NCBI RefSeq assembly: GCF_016597815.1 | Contig: NZ_VCHA01000001.1 | Coordinates: forward strand, 930,001 to 994,000 | From: Marinobacter sp. DY40_1A1 | Lineage (GTDB): Bacteria; Pseudomonadota; Gammaproteobacteria; Pseudomonadales; Oleiphilaceae | Length of the DNA: 64,000 bases | Direction of reading: 5' to 3' | In this document: positions 27,485 to 35,583 of the stretch, in pieces | How the letters are laid out: the number at the start of each line of letters is the position of its first letter | Numbering within the stretch: position 1 is the first letter of the stretch | Position numbers and translations under genes: made by a program | The notes under the pieces: model-generated | The model's database searches: none | The model's input: the letters and a program-made list of their open reading frames with translations, nothing else | What the model was told of the DNA's origin: nothing

Positions 27485-28636
27485 ATGCTAATCGTCGCAG
27501 ATGAGAACATTCCGCTGCTGAATGCGTTTTTTGGTGATATCGGTGAAATCCGGCGTGTCTCCGGCCGAACGATGAGTGCCATCGATGTTCGTGACGCAGA
27601 TGTGTTACTGGTTCGCTCAGTCACTCGTGTGAATCGCGAGCTGCTTGAAGACAGTTCTGTTCGCTTCGTGGGAACAACCACGATAGGGACAGATCACATT
27701 GATCTGGGCTGGCTGGAGGAGAACGGCATCCGTTTTTCCGCAGCACCCGGCTGTAATGCCAACAGTGTTGTTGAGTATGTGTTGAGTGTTTTGTCTCTGT
27801 ATGCAGAGCGCAAGGTGCTGAATGATTGGTCGCAACTCACAGTTGGGATTGTTGGTGCCGGCAATGTTGGCAGTGAGCTTGCCGAAAAGCTGGATCGCCT
27901 GGGCTTCAGCGTGAAGCTTTGCGATCCACCCAGAGCAGAGCGGGAACGAAACCTTACCTTCGTGAGCCTGGACGAAGTGCTTGCGTGTGATGTGGTCACC
28001 CTCCATACACCTTTAACCCGAGACTCTGCTCACCCCACACTACAGATGATCGGCAGGCGCGAGTTGGATTTGCTGACCTCCAGGCAGTTACTGATCAATA
28101 CCGGGCGCGGTGAAGTGATTGATGGCGCCGCACTGAGTGAGCGCCTGAGCCAGGCCGACGCGCCGCTGGTGGCGCTCGATGTCTGGGAACAGGAGCCTCG
28201 TATTAATCCGGAGCTTGTGGGCAAAACCTGGTTGGCGACCCCCCACATTGCGGGCTATAGCCTTGAGGGTAAAGTTCAGGGAACCGAGATGATTTACCAG
28301 GCGGTTAGCCGTTTTCTGGGACTGCCCGCACGCAAGAAAGCTGGGCAATTTCTGCCTGAGCCCGCACTCAGCAAGGTGTCGTTTACAAGTGCGGCTGATG
28401 AGCAAGCCGCTATCCGCATTGCACTGCGTGCCTGCTACGATCCCAGGCAGGACGATGCACGCCTGCGTCATATCATGGGTGTGCCGGCAAGCCAGGAGCG
28501 AGGAGTTGCTTTTGACCGACTACGGAAGGACTACCCCGTCCGGCGTGAGTGTTCCAGCCTGAAAGTGCAACTCAAGGGCACCAGCAAATCCCTTCATGAC
28601 AGCTTCCGTGCAATTGGATTCAAGCTGAAGATCTGA
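27485..28636 (+). CDS. pdxB: Erythronate-4-phosphate dehydrogenase PdxB
   Basis: Second step of pyridoxal 5'-phosphate synthesis, NAD-dependent oxidation of 4-phosphoerythronate. 383 aa: a D-2-hydroxyacid dehydrogenase fold with nucleotide motif GIVGAGNVGSELAEKL (near residue 120), the TGRGEVIDGAAL motif, catalytic His in TPHIAGYSLEGK, and the C-terminal dimerisation domain specific to PdxB (about 285-383). IVADENIPLLNAFF at the start is also PdxB-like. It lies 17 bases after the helicase gene with GAGGCGG upstream. Confidence 0.94.
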   Translation: MLIVADENIPLLNAFFGDIGEIRRVSGRTMSAIDVRDADVLLVRSVTRVNRELLEDSSVRFVGTTTIGTDHIDLGWLEENGIRFSAAPGCNANSVVEYVLSVLSLYAERKVLNDWSQLTVGIVGAGNVGSELAEKLDRLGFSVKLCDPPRAERERNLTFVSLDEVLACDVVTLHTPLTRDSAHPTLQMIGRRELDLLTSRQLLINTGRGEVIDGAALSERLSQADAPLVALDVWEQEPRINPELVGKTWLATPHIAGYSLEGKVQGTEMIYQAVSRFLGLPARKKAGQFLPEPALSKVSFTSAADEQAAIRIALRACYDPRQDDARLRHIMGVPASQERGVAFDRLRKDYPVRRECSSLKVQLKGTSKSLHDSFRAIGFKLKI

Positions 28637-28666
28637 GAATGGCTCACTGTCACAGGCCCAGTCGCC

Positions 28667-29128
28667 TTACTTGTCCGTAAAGAGCGTTGCTCGAACAACG
28701 TGGCCAATACGCAAGGAGTGACGGCTTTTAAGCACGGTGCGCACCAGATGAATATGGCTGGAGAGATCTTCTTTCAAAGAGGGCGGTAGAGGAGAAGTTG
28801 CGTGGTTTTCCGGCTCGCCGAACTGCTGAACAAGAGTATCTGGCGCGGGCGCACTCAACCGAATAAAAGCCTCCTGGGTTAGAACTGCCTGATCAAGAGC
28901 ATCCTGCCGGATAGTATCCACATAGCGAAGAAACCCTTCTTCTGCCAGCCATAACAAGGTGCCAAAGCATGCCATATGGCGCTTGCTATGCAGCCCGAAC
29001 TCGTCCGGTTGATCTGCGCCTGCAATATCTTCCACAAACAGGTTCACCCGCCTGGGGAAGGCGTTGTATAGCTGCACCAAGGCAACGGCTGCGTCTTTGT
29101 AGAATTCTTCGATATGGATGTCAGCCAT
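28667..29128 (-). CDS. Conserved-looking hypothetical protein
   Basis: 153-aa cytoplasmic protein I do not recognise. No signal peptide, membrane segment or cysteine cluster is visible. It is mostly helical; residues 1-90, with FYKDAAVALVQLYNAFPRR and GLHSKRHMACFGTLLWLAEEGFLRY, look like a compact folded domain. Codon use matches its neighbours and coding potential looks real. It is convergent with pdxB and 26 bases downstream of the aminotransferase gene, so it may be co-transcribed with it. Confidence 0.65.
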   Translation of the reverse strand: MADIHIEEFYKDAAVALVQLYNAFPRRVNLFVEDIAGADQPDEFGLHSKRHMACFGTLLWLAEEGFLRYVDTIRQDALDQAVLTQEAFIRLSAPAPDTLVQQFGEPENHATSPLPPSLKEDLSSHIHLVRTVLKSRHSLRIGHVVRATLFTDK

Positions 29129-29154
29129 AATTCACTTCTTATTTGCCTGCTGCT

Positions 29155-30369
29155 TTACTGTCTGTATTTACTGAGGAAGTTGCCCAGCCTGGTCATGGCA
29201 TCCTCCAGCGTGTCTTTTCGGGGCAGGAATACGACCCGCAGATGTTGCTTGTCATCAATATTGAACGCTGAGCCCTGCACCAGAAGGATTTTCTCTTGCA
29301 GGAGAAGATCCAGAACCAGCTTTTCATCATTTATTACCGGGTGTATTTTTGGATCCAGTCGCGGGAACAGGTAGAGAGCGCCTTGGGGCTTTACGCAGCT
29401 TACACCAGGGATGTCATTGAGCATCCGCCAGGCAGTTTCCCGTTGCTCGTATAATCTGCCCCCGGGAGCAACCAGATCGTTGATTGACTGATAGCCGCCC
29501 AGAGCTGTCTGTATGGCCAATTGCGCTGGCACGTTAGCACACAGACGCATATTGGAAAGCATGTCGATGCCCTCAATCAGGTCTTTGGCCAGGTGCTTGG
29601 CGCCGCTGATAATCATCCAGCCTGATCGGTAACCGGCAGCCCGATAATTTTTGGAAAGCCCGTTATAGGTAAAGAAGAGCACATCATCTGCCAGTGAAGC
29701 AGTAGAAACGTGTTGCGTACCGTCATAGAGAATCTTGTCGTAGATCTCATCTGAAAGCACGATCAGGTTGTGTTTGCGGGCAAGCTCAATAACCTGCTCC
29801 AGCAATTCCTGGCTATAAACTGCACCCGTAGGATTGTTCGGGTTGATCAGCACGATTGCACGGGTGCGGTTTGTTATCTTTTTACGGATATCGTCGATAT
29901 CCGGGAACCAGTTCTGTTCTTCGTCGCAACGGTAGTGCACGGGCTTGCCACTGGAAAGTGTCACGGCGGCTGTCCACAAAGGGTAGTCCGGTGCAGGGAT
30001 CAGAACTTCATCGCCGGTGTTGAGCATGGCTTGCATGGTCATCACAATCAGTTCGCTGACACCGTTACCCAGAAATATGTCGTCAATATCGACCTTGTCG
30101 ATGCCTCTTTGCTGGCAGTAGTGCATGACTGCCTTACGCGCAGAAAATAGGCCTTTTGACTCCACATAACCCTGAGCCTGTTGCATGTTGTAGATCACGT
30201 CTTGCTGGATCTCTTCGGGAACATCCAGTTCAAAAGATGCAGGGTTACCAATATTGAGCTTGAGTACCCGGTGACCTTCTTCCTCGAGTCTGCGCGCTTC
30301 CCGCATAACTACGCCACGTATTTCATAGCACACGTTATCCAGCTTGGCGGATTTGTAGTAGTTCTGCAT
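29155..30369 (-). CDS. alaA: PLP-dependent aminotransferase, AlaA-like
   Basis: Class I aminotransferase of 404 aa, most likely glutamate-pyruvate (alanine) transaminase. The N-terminus, with NVCYEIRGVV and LKLNIGNPASF, matches E. coli AlaA closely. Asn184 in NPNNPTG, Asp217-Tyr220 in SDEIYD and the PLP-binding Lys240 in NGLSKNYRAAG are present; Lys240 has the same number as in E. coli AlaA. The C-terminal arginine for the carboxylate lies in HLRVVFLP. It is a single gene or leads a two-gene unit with the hypothetical protein downstream. Confidence 0.9.
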   Translation of the reverse strand: MQNYYKSAKLDNVCYEIRGVVMREARRLEEEGHRVLKLNIGNPASFELDVPEEIQQDVIYNMQQAQGYVESKGLFSARKAVMHYCQQRGIDKVDIDDIFLGNGVSELIVMTMQAMLNTGDEVLIPAPDYPLWTAAVTLSSGKPVHYRCDEEQNWFPDIDDIRKKITNRTRAIVLINPNNPTGAVYSQELLEQVIELARKHNLIVLSDEIYDKILYDGTQHVSTASLADDVLFFTYNGLSKNYRAAGYRSGWMIISGAKHLAKDLIEGIDMLSNMRLCANVPAQLAIQTALGGYQSINDLVAPGGRLYEQRETAWRMLNDIPGVSCVKPQGALYLFPRLDPKIHPVINDEKLVLDLLLQEKILLVQGSAFNIDDKQHLRVVFLPRKDTLEDAMTRLGNFLSKYRQ

Positions 30370-30553
30370 AAGACCCGGGCTTCCTCAGTCAATAAACGTA
30401 AAACAGGCACCTGCCGTAAAGGCAAACCCCTATTCTAGCGGAGGCGAGGCCAACGGCAACAGGGGAATTGTGATGAATTATGGCGGGTTAGCACTATATT
30501 GGGTTTATTTCCGCTTCGAGAATCGTTGCATGGGTTGGTTTTTCAATGTAGTG

Positions 30554-30585
30554 TCCAATTAAATTGTGTGCAATATAAATATTTG
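30554..30585 (+). promoter_or_regulatory. Candidate OhrR/OspR operator upstream of the peroxidase gene
   Basis: CAATTAAATTG at 30556-30566 is a perfect 11-base palindrome inside TCCAATTAAATTGTG. It closely resembles the Bacillus OhrR operator unit TACAATTAAATTGTA. A second, degenerate unit (GCAATATAAATATTTG) follows directly, as in the Bacillus tandem arrangement. TATAAA at 30574-30579 could be the -10 box, so a bound repressor would cover the promoter. The regulator gene is two genes downstream. Confidence 0.6.
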
Positions 30586-30640
30586 ATCGTAAAAAATGTC
30601 TGGGTTTGCAGGCATTCATGATTTTGTCAGGGAGAAATTT

Positions 30641-31126
30641 GTGTCTACCAGCTCTATATATGATTTCACTGTTCGAGATATCAAAGGTAATGAAAAGTCC
30701 ATGGCTGACTACCAGGGCCAGGTTCTGCTGATCGTGAATACAGCCAGTAAATGCGGATTAACGCCGCAGTTTGAAGGCTTGCAGGCTTTGCACAAGGAGC
30801 TTGGGGGGAAAGGGCTTGAGGTGCTTGGGTTTCCGTGCAACCAGTTCTTGAACCAGGATCCTGCTGATGACAAAGCTATCAGTGAGTTCTGCAGCCTGAA
30901 TTACGGCGTGGATTTTCCAATGTTTTCAAAGATTGATGTGAATGGTGAGCACGCAGATCCTTTGTTCCGGTTTCTGAAATCCGAGGCTAAAGGGCTTCTC
31001 GGTTCCGAAAAAGTAAAATGGAACTTCACGAAATTCCTGGTGGGGCGTGATGGCAAGGTGTTACGCCGTTATCCGCCCACTACCAAGCCTGAAGACATTA
31101 AGGCAGATATTGTAAAACTGTTGTAG
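30641..31126 (+). CDS. Glutathione peroxidase family protein (Cys type)
   Basis: 161-aa peroxidase of the GPx/BtuE family, likely to reduce organic hydroperoxides with thioredoxin or glutathione. Peroxidatic Cys38 in NTASKCGLTPQFEGL replaces selenocysteine; Gln and Trp partners lie in FPCNQF and KWNFTKFLV. The GTG at 30641 follows GGGAGAAATTT; an ATG 45 bases upstream would add residues not seen in the family. The MarR/OhrR gene follows after 9 bases and presumably controls it. Confidence 0.93.
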   Translation: MSTSSIYDFTVRDIKGNEKSMADYQGQVLLIVNTASKCGLTPQFEGLQALHKELGGKGLEVLGFPCNQFLNQDPADDKAISEFCSLNYGVDFPMFSKIDVNGEHADPLFRFLKSEAKGLLGSEKVKWNFTKFLVGRDGKVLRRYPPTTKPEDIKADIVKLL

Positions 31127-31135
31127 GGCCTGGTT

Positions 31136-31603
31136 TTGAGTGATTTGCTGGCACTGGATAATCAGATCTGCTTTAGCCTGTATGCGGCCAACCGGGCAAT
31201 TACCTCAAGGTATCGCCCATTGCTTGCCGAGCTTGGGCTTACCTACCCCCAATACCTCGTAATGTTGGTGCTCTGGGAGCGGGCAAGTGCCAATCAGCCA
31301 ACCCGCGTTTCAGATCTTGGTACACGATTGCGGCTGGATTCGGGCACGCTTACGCCCCTGTTGAAACGCTTGGCTCTGCGGGGGCTGATTCACAGGGAGC
31401 GACGTCAGGATGACGAGCGAGTGGTCACTATATCGCTGACAGACGAGGGCGCAGGCTTGAGGGTACAGGCGGCGCAAGTTCCGCAAAAACTGCTGTGCGG
31501 TCTGGATGTTACTCCGGAACGCTTGCATGCCCTGAAGCAAGAGCTGAATGCGGTGCTGAAGGCTATTGAGACTCAGGGGGCCGGGGAGGAGCCCAGCGCG
31601 TAA
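31136..31603 (+). CDS. ospR: MarR-family peroxide sensor, OhrR/OspR-like
   Basis: 155-aa winged-helix repressor. The N-terminal NQICFSLYAANRAIT carries Cys12 at the place of the reactive cysteine of OhrR, and AELGLTYPQYLVMLVLWE is typical of that subgroup. The recognition helix and wing span about 55-100. Oxidation of Cys12 by organic peroxide would release DNA. In Pseudomonas aeruginosa the same gene pair (glutathione peroxidase and OspR) is known, which guides the name. The start is a TTG with a weak ribosome site, so it may be translated by coupling. Its last 41 bases overlap the kinase gene on the other strand. Confidence 0.85.
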   Translation: MSDLLALDNQICFSLYAANRAITSRYRPLLAELGLTYPQYLVMLVLWERASANQPTRVSDLGTRLRLDSGTLTPLLKRLALRGLIHRERRQDDERVVTISLTDEGAGLRVQAAQVPQKLLCGLDVTPERLHALKQELNAVLKAIETQGAGEEPSA

Positions 31604-33569
31604 CGGCTTCGGTTAACTGCTTACGATTATAGGGCTTGGTGATGTAGTCGTTCATGCCACTGGCAAAGCAGTCTGCCCTGTCTCCCTGCATCACATTGGC
31701 CGTAACAGCAATCACGGGCAAGTTCTGCCAGTCCGGGTTTTTTCGGATTCGGCGAGTTGTTTCGTAGCCATCCATAACCGGCATCTGGCAATCCATAAGT
31801 ACAAGGTCGTAATGCCGTTGTTCCAGTGCCTCTAGAGCCAGTTGCCCGTTTTCCGCGATATCGGCATGGTGTCCCATTTTTCTCAGCAGAGTAGATGCGA
31901 CCATCTGGTTTACCTCGTTGTCTTCCACCAGGAGTATCTGGAGAGCGTCCTGTGGCGTTGTGGTAGGTTTGGGCAAACCGGCCGGTTCGGAACTTTTTTC
32001 GAGGTTATCCCTGTTAGGGTTGCTGTATATCGGTAGTGGAAGGGTCACAGTAAAGCGGGTTCCCTGCCGCTCTTTCGACTCAACGGTTATTTCGCCGTGC
32101 ATGCGCTCAATTAACTGACGACAGAGTGTCAGGCCCAAGCCGGTGCCACCATACAGACGTGTGGTTTGCGTATCGGCCTGGGAGAAGGGTGAAAAGATCC
32201 TGCGCAGGCCTTCCTTGCTCATGCCTATGCCGGTATCGGATACCTCGATGGTCATAACGCCAGCCGAGTATCCCGCGTCTATACGCACGCTGCCCGTTTC
32301 TGTGAACTTGATAGCGTTGCTAAGCAGGTTGTTCAGGATCTGTCTTACACGGGTTGGGTCACCCAGGAACTGTTCTGGAAAATCAGGGTCTGTTTCTGCA
32401 ATTAGCTCAATACCCTTCTTGCCAGCCTGCTGGGTGTGCAGCGTTGCACACTCTTCAATGAGGCCGCGCATGCTAAACGGAATGGTTTCGAGGTTGAGTT
32501 TTCCGGCCTCAACTTTCGAAATATCCAGAATATCGTTGAGTATGCCAAGCAGGCTTTCGCCTGCGGACAAGGCGATTTCAAGGCTATGGTGTTTTGAAGG
32601 GTCTTGCTCGGCTTCCAGGGCAAGCCCAAGCATCCCCAGTACACCGTTGAGTGGTGTGCGTATTTCATGGCTCATGCTGGCGAGAAAGTTTGCCCTGGCC
32701 TTGGCCCGACGCATGGCATCTTCTTTGGCTTTTACCAGAGCCCGATTGCCCCGCTGTAACGCCTGATTCTTGTCGGATATTTCCCGTGTGCGGCTTTCAA
32801 CTTCGTGTTCCAGTTCGCTCGAATAGTTTTTCATGGCACTTTCCGCCTGGCGTAGCTGCGCCAAGGTGGTATCCATGGTTTCCAGGTGTTGGTTGATAAT
32901 TCCGACCATTGTGCCAATTTCATCTTGCCGGTGGCCTGGCGGCACGGGTAGACGAATTTTTTCCGGCGAATCCGCTTTTACCTCGCTGAGTGCATTGATC
33001 ACGCTGAGCATGGGGCGCGTCAGTATCAGGTAGAAAATCAGAAGAAGTGATGCTGAAAGAATGAGGCTTTTCAGAAAACCGCTAACCAGCGTGTAACTGG
33101 CTCGCTCCAGAAACTGCAAGCCGTAGTGGTATGTGTCAATTGTTACAACAAGCTGGCCAAGTGGCAGGCTGTTGAGTTGGGTGACTCGCAGTTGGCGGCT
33201 GAATACCTTGCTTGGACCGAACAGGTGGTCACTGATCCATCGGTAGGGTGAGTCCGGGCTCTTTTTGCTGGCAGAGGCCATGGTGCTGTCGTCGCTGTCC
33301 ACGATTCGCGCATCGATGGTGGCCGGGTGCCGAAGGAGGCCGTCGAGCAGCTCTTCGGCCAGGCGCACGTCGATATTGTAAGCAATCTGGGAGGCCGGGT
33401 TGTGGCTGATCTCAATCAGCGCCTGGATGTCCTCTTCCATAGACTTGTGTGCGGAAAAGTAATCCAGGGTGATTTGTACAATATTAAGAATAACGCCTAG
33501 CACCATCGCAATCAGGACTGTGTCACGGGTGAGGCGATAGGAAAGGCGGTGTTTAAAGCCTTTAGTCAT
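31563..33569 (-). CDS. Hybrid sensor histidine kinase
   Basis: 668-aa membrane kinase. Domains in order: membrane helix 1 (about 16-38), periplasmic sensor (40-155), helix 2 (160-187), HAMP (190-240), coiled coil (240-300), HisKA with His in ASMSHEIRTPLNGVLGM, an ATPase domain with NNLLSNAIKF, DTGIGM and GGTGLGL boxes, and a receiver domain with phospho-Asp in LVLMDCQMPVMDGYE. No phosphotransfer domain or response-regulator gene is adjacent, so the target is unknown. ATG at 33569 lies in ATGACTAA, overlapping the stop of the upstream gene by 8 bases. Confidence 0.92.
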   Translation of the reverse strand: MTKGFKHRLSYRLTRDTVLIAMVLGVILNIVQITLDYFSAHKSMEEDIQALIEISHNPASQIAYNIDVRLAEELLDGLLRHPATIDARIVDSDDSTMASASKKSPDSPYRWISDHLFGPSKVFSRQLRVTQLNSLPLGQLVVTIDTYHYGLQFLERASYTLVSGFLKSLILSASLLLIFYLILTRPMLSVINALSEVKADSPEKIRLPVPPGHRQDEIGTMVGIINQHLETMDTTLAQLRQAESAMKNYSSELEHEVESRTREISDKNQALQRGNRALVKAKEDAMRRAKARANFLASMSHEIRTPLNGVLGMLGLALEAEQDPSKHHSLEIALSAGESLLGILNDILDISKVEAGKLNLETIPFSMRGLIEECATLHTQQAGKKGIELIAETDPDFPEQFLGDPTRVRQILNNLLSNAIKFTETGSVRIDAGYSAGVMTIEVSDTGIGMSKEGLRRIFSPFSQADTQTTRLYGGTGLGLTLCRQLIERMHGEITVESKERQGTRFTVTLPLPIYSNPNRDNLEKSSEPAGLPKPTTTPQDALQILLVEDNEVNQMVASTLLRKMGHHADIAENGQLALEALEQRHYDLVLMDCQMPVMDGYETTRRIRKNPDWQNLPVIAVTANVMQGDRADCFASGMNDYITKPYNRKQLTEAVTRWAPPRPPESQ

Positions 33570-34335
33570 CGTAGTCGGCTTTCTTCTTCCACTCTTCATC
33601 GTGAAGAAAGTCGTCCCATTGTTTGTCTAACTTGGAACCGGACTCCGCAGGGCTCGCGTTGCCACCCTCTGCCATCATGGCTTCCAGTTCCTTTATGCGA
33701 ATCCGGAAGCTCTTGACCGCTTTCATGGCAAGCGGGTTATCCTGTGATTTGCCCATTTCTGTGCTAGCCAAATGGTAAGCATGAATGGCTTTACGTATCT
33801 CGTTCTGTCGAATAAGGTCGCGCGCTTGAAACACGTGCAGGTCTGCGTGGGTTTTGTGCACCAGAAAAAGAACATACTTCAGGTTCTTTTTCGCTGTTGC
33901 TGCATCAATGCGGCCACTTTTGTGCATGGATTCAATCAGCTTAAACAGATTTTGAAGCAGATCTTTGGCTGCATTCGATTTTTCCACCGAATCAATTTTG
34001 ATCTGTTTTATCTCGTCGCGGTTTTCCCGAACCAGTATTTTCCGTTGCTCTGCAGATTCGCGCCACTGGCTGACGGGCAGACTGGATTTAAGTCCTGCTA
34101 AATCGTTACAGATGTCCAGCATGCGCTTGAGCAATAAAAGCTTCAGTTCAGGTGTCAGATATTGACCGGGAATTTCTGAGAGAAGGCGCTCACAGCGCTT
34201 ATAGTTGTCCCCGAGGGCCGTGATTTTACGTGCGCGCTCAATGCGGGCTTTTTCACGCATTTGAGTGACGACAATAACGATGATCGATACGACAACGATG
34301 GCCGCCAAGGCAAGGACAATTGTGATGGTATTCAT
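33562..34335 (-). CDS. Membrane-anchored coil protein of unknown function
   Basis: 257-aa protein I do not recognise. One N-terminal membrane helix (residues 4-24) is followed by a long basic, helix-rich cytoplasmic region: residues 27-110 and 110-225 have leucines at heptad-like intervals, and about 140-200 looks like TPR-like helices (HAYHLASTEMGKSQDNPLAM). The end is acidic (KKADYDD). No catalytic motif is seen. It overlaps the hybrid kinase gene by 8 bases, so the two are probably translated together and may work in one signalling unit. Confidence 0.75.
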   Translation of the reverse strand: MNTITIVLALAAIVVVSIIVIVVTQMREKARIERARKITALGDNYKRCERLLSEIPGQYLTPELKLLLLKRMLDICNDLAGLKSSLPVSQWRESAEQRKILVRENRDEIKQIKIDSVEKSNAAKDLLQNLFKLIESMHKSGRIDAATAKKNLKYVLFLVHKTHADLHVFQARDLIRQNEIRKAIHAYHLASTEMGKSQDNPLAMKAVKSFRIRIKELEAMMAEGGNASPAESGSKLDKQWDDFLHDEEWKKKADYDD

Positions 34336-34581
34336 TTGTTATCTAATGACTCCGGCTTTTGGGCAAGTCATGCCTGCGACAGAATTCTGACTCGATGTAC
34401 CGAAACTTCCGGCAAGTATCAGAAAGATTAGCAGAAATATTGCATTGAAACCGGAATCAAATGTGAAAGTTCGTTTTGTATATTGATTCTGTGAATTTTG
34501 CAATTGTTGTATATTAGATTGCTGAATGGTGTTTAAAGGTCCCGCCTGGTCCATGGTAATTTATGCGTTCTGGAGTTGTTC
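34336..34581. promoter_or_regulatory. AT-rich divergent promoter region
   Basis: This 246-base gap separates the coil-protein gene (minus) from the LysR gene (plus). Its middle (34460-34530) is much richer in A and T than the surroundings. On the minus strand TTGCAA and TATACA lie 15 bases apart, somewhat too close for a good promoter. LysR regulators often bind such divergent gaps, but I could not fix a T-N11-A site. Confidence 0.35.
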
Positions 34582-35583
34582 ATGAATCTTTCCCGTATTG
34601 ATCTCAATCTTCTTGTGTATCTGGATGTCTTGCTGAGAGAGCGCAATGTAACCAAGGCAGCAAATCACCTGAGCATTACCCAGCCGGCCATGAGTAACAG
34701 CTTGCGCCGATTGCGTGACCTGTTCGGTGACCCTTTGCTGGTTCGAACCAGTGAGGGAATGACCGCTACCGAGCGCGCACAAGAATTACAGCCTTTGGTA
34801 AGGAGTATCCTTTCAGACATTGAGCAGGCGGTGCAGGAAAAAACGCCGTTTGCGGCGCTGGAAAGCCAGCGGGTGTTCCGCATCATGGCCAGTGACTATG
34901 CTGAATCCTGCCTGATGCCAAGGGTGTTGCGTCGAATTCGGCAAGAAGCACCTTATGTGACGCTTGATGTTCTTACTCCAAGTGATGTGAGTTTTCTGGA
35001 TGTTGAGCAGGGCCGCCTGGATATGGCGATTAACCGGTTCGACAAAATCCCGCAGTCGTTTCACCAGAAAACTCTTTGGATAGAATACTTTGCCTGCCTG
35101 ATGAATGCCCGGAACCCGATCCTGAAAGAGCCCTTCACCCTGGATTCATACTTGGGGGCCAGTCATATATGGGTCAGTAAAACCGGGTTTGGTGTGGGCG
35201 TCGGGGTAAACCCCAAGGACGTCCAGAGGCTTGGTTGGGTTGATGAGGCATTGTCCCGTATGGGTAGCAAGCGGCAAATTTCAGTGTTTACCCGGCATTA
35301 TCAGTCGGCCATGCTTTTGGCAGAACAGCACGATCTTATTGCCACACTGCCATCCCGAGCGGCCTGGCTGCAAAAAGACAATGCCAATCTGGTGGTGAAA
35401 ATCCCACCCTTTGAGATCCCGCCTTTTGAACTTAAAATGGCCTGGAGCCCGCTGCTGCAGCACAACTCCGATCATCAGTGGTTACGAAGATTGATTTCAG
35501 ACGTTGCTGAGGAGGTAGATGAGGAGTTTGCACCCTTCGGTGCCCGCTTTGAGTCGGCAGACGCGCTCCCGACACCCCCTTAG
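34582..35583 (+). CDS. LysR-family transcriptional regulator
   Basis: 333-aa regulator. The N-terminal winged helix (residues 1-62) reads IDLNLLVYLDVLLRERNVTKAANHLSITQPAMSNSLRRLRDLFGDPLLVR, close to the NodD/NahR/LeuO branch. The rest is the periplasmic-binding-like effector domain. The ATG at 34582 follows GGAG; an in-frame TTG two codons upstream is less likely. Target and ligand are unknown; the divergent coil-protein/kinase pair is the nearest candidate. It is convergent with the GNAT gene, overlapping by 4 bases. Confidence 0.92.
   Translation: MNLSRIDLNLLVYLDVLLRERNVTKAANHLSITQPAMSNSLRRLRDLFGDPLLVRTSEGMTATERAQELQPLVRSILSDIEQAVQEKTPFAALESQRVFRIMASDYAESCLMPRVLRRIRQEAPYVTLDVLTPSDVSFLDVEQGRLDMAINRFDKIPQSFHQKTLWIEYFACLMNARNPILKEPFTLDSYLGASHIWVSKTGFGVGVGVNPKDVQRLGWVDEALSRMGSKRQISVFTRHYQSAMLLAEQHDLIATLPSRAAWLQKDNANLVVKIPPFEIPPFELKMAWSPLLQHNSDHQWLRRLISDVAEEVDEEFAPFGARFESADALPTPP

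Noticed and set aside
34339..34554. 71-codon frame upstream of the coil-protein gene
   Set aside because: Lies in an AT-rich promoter region, has no clear ribosome site and no recognisable features apart from one hydrophobic stretch.
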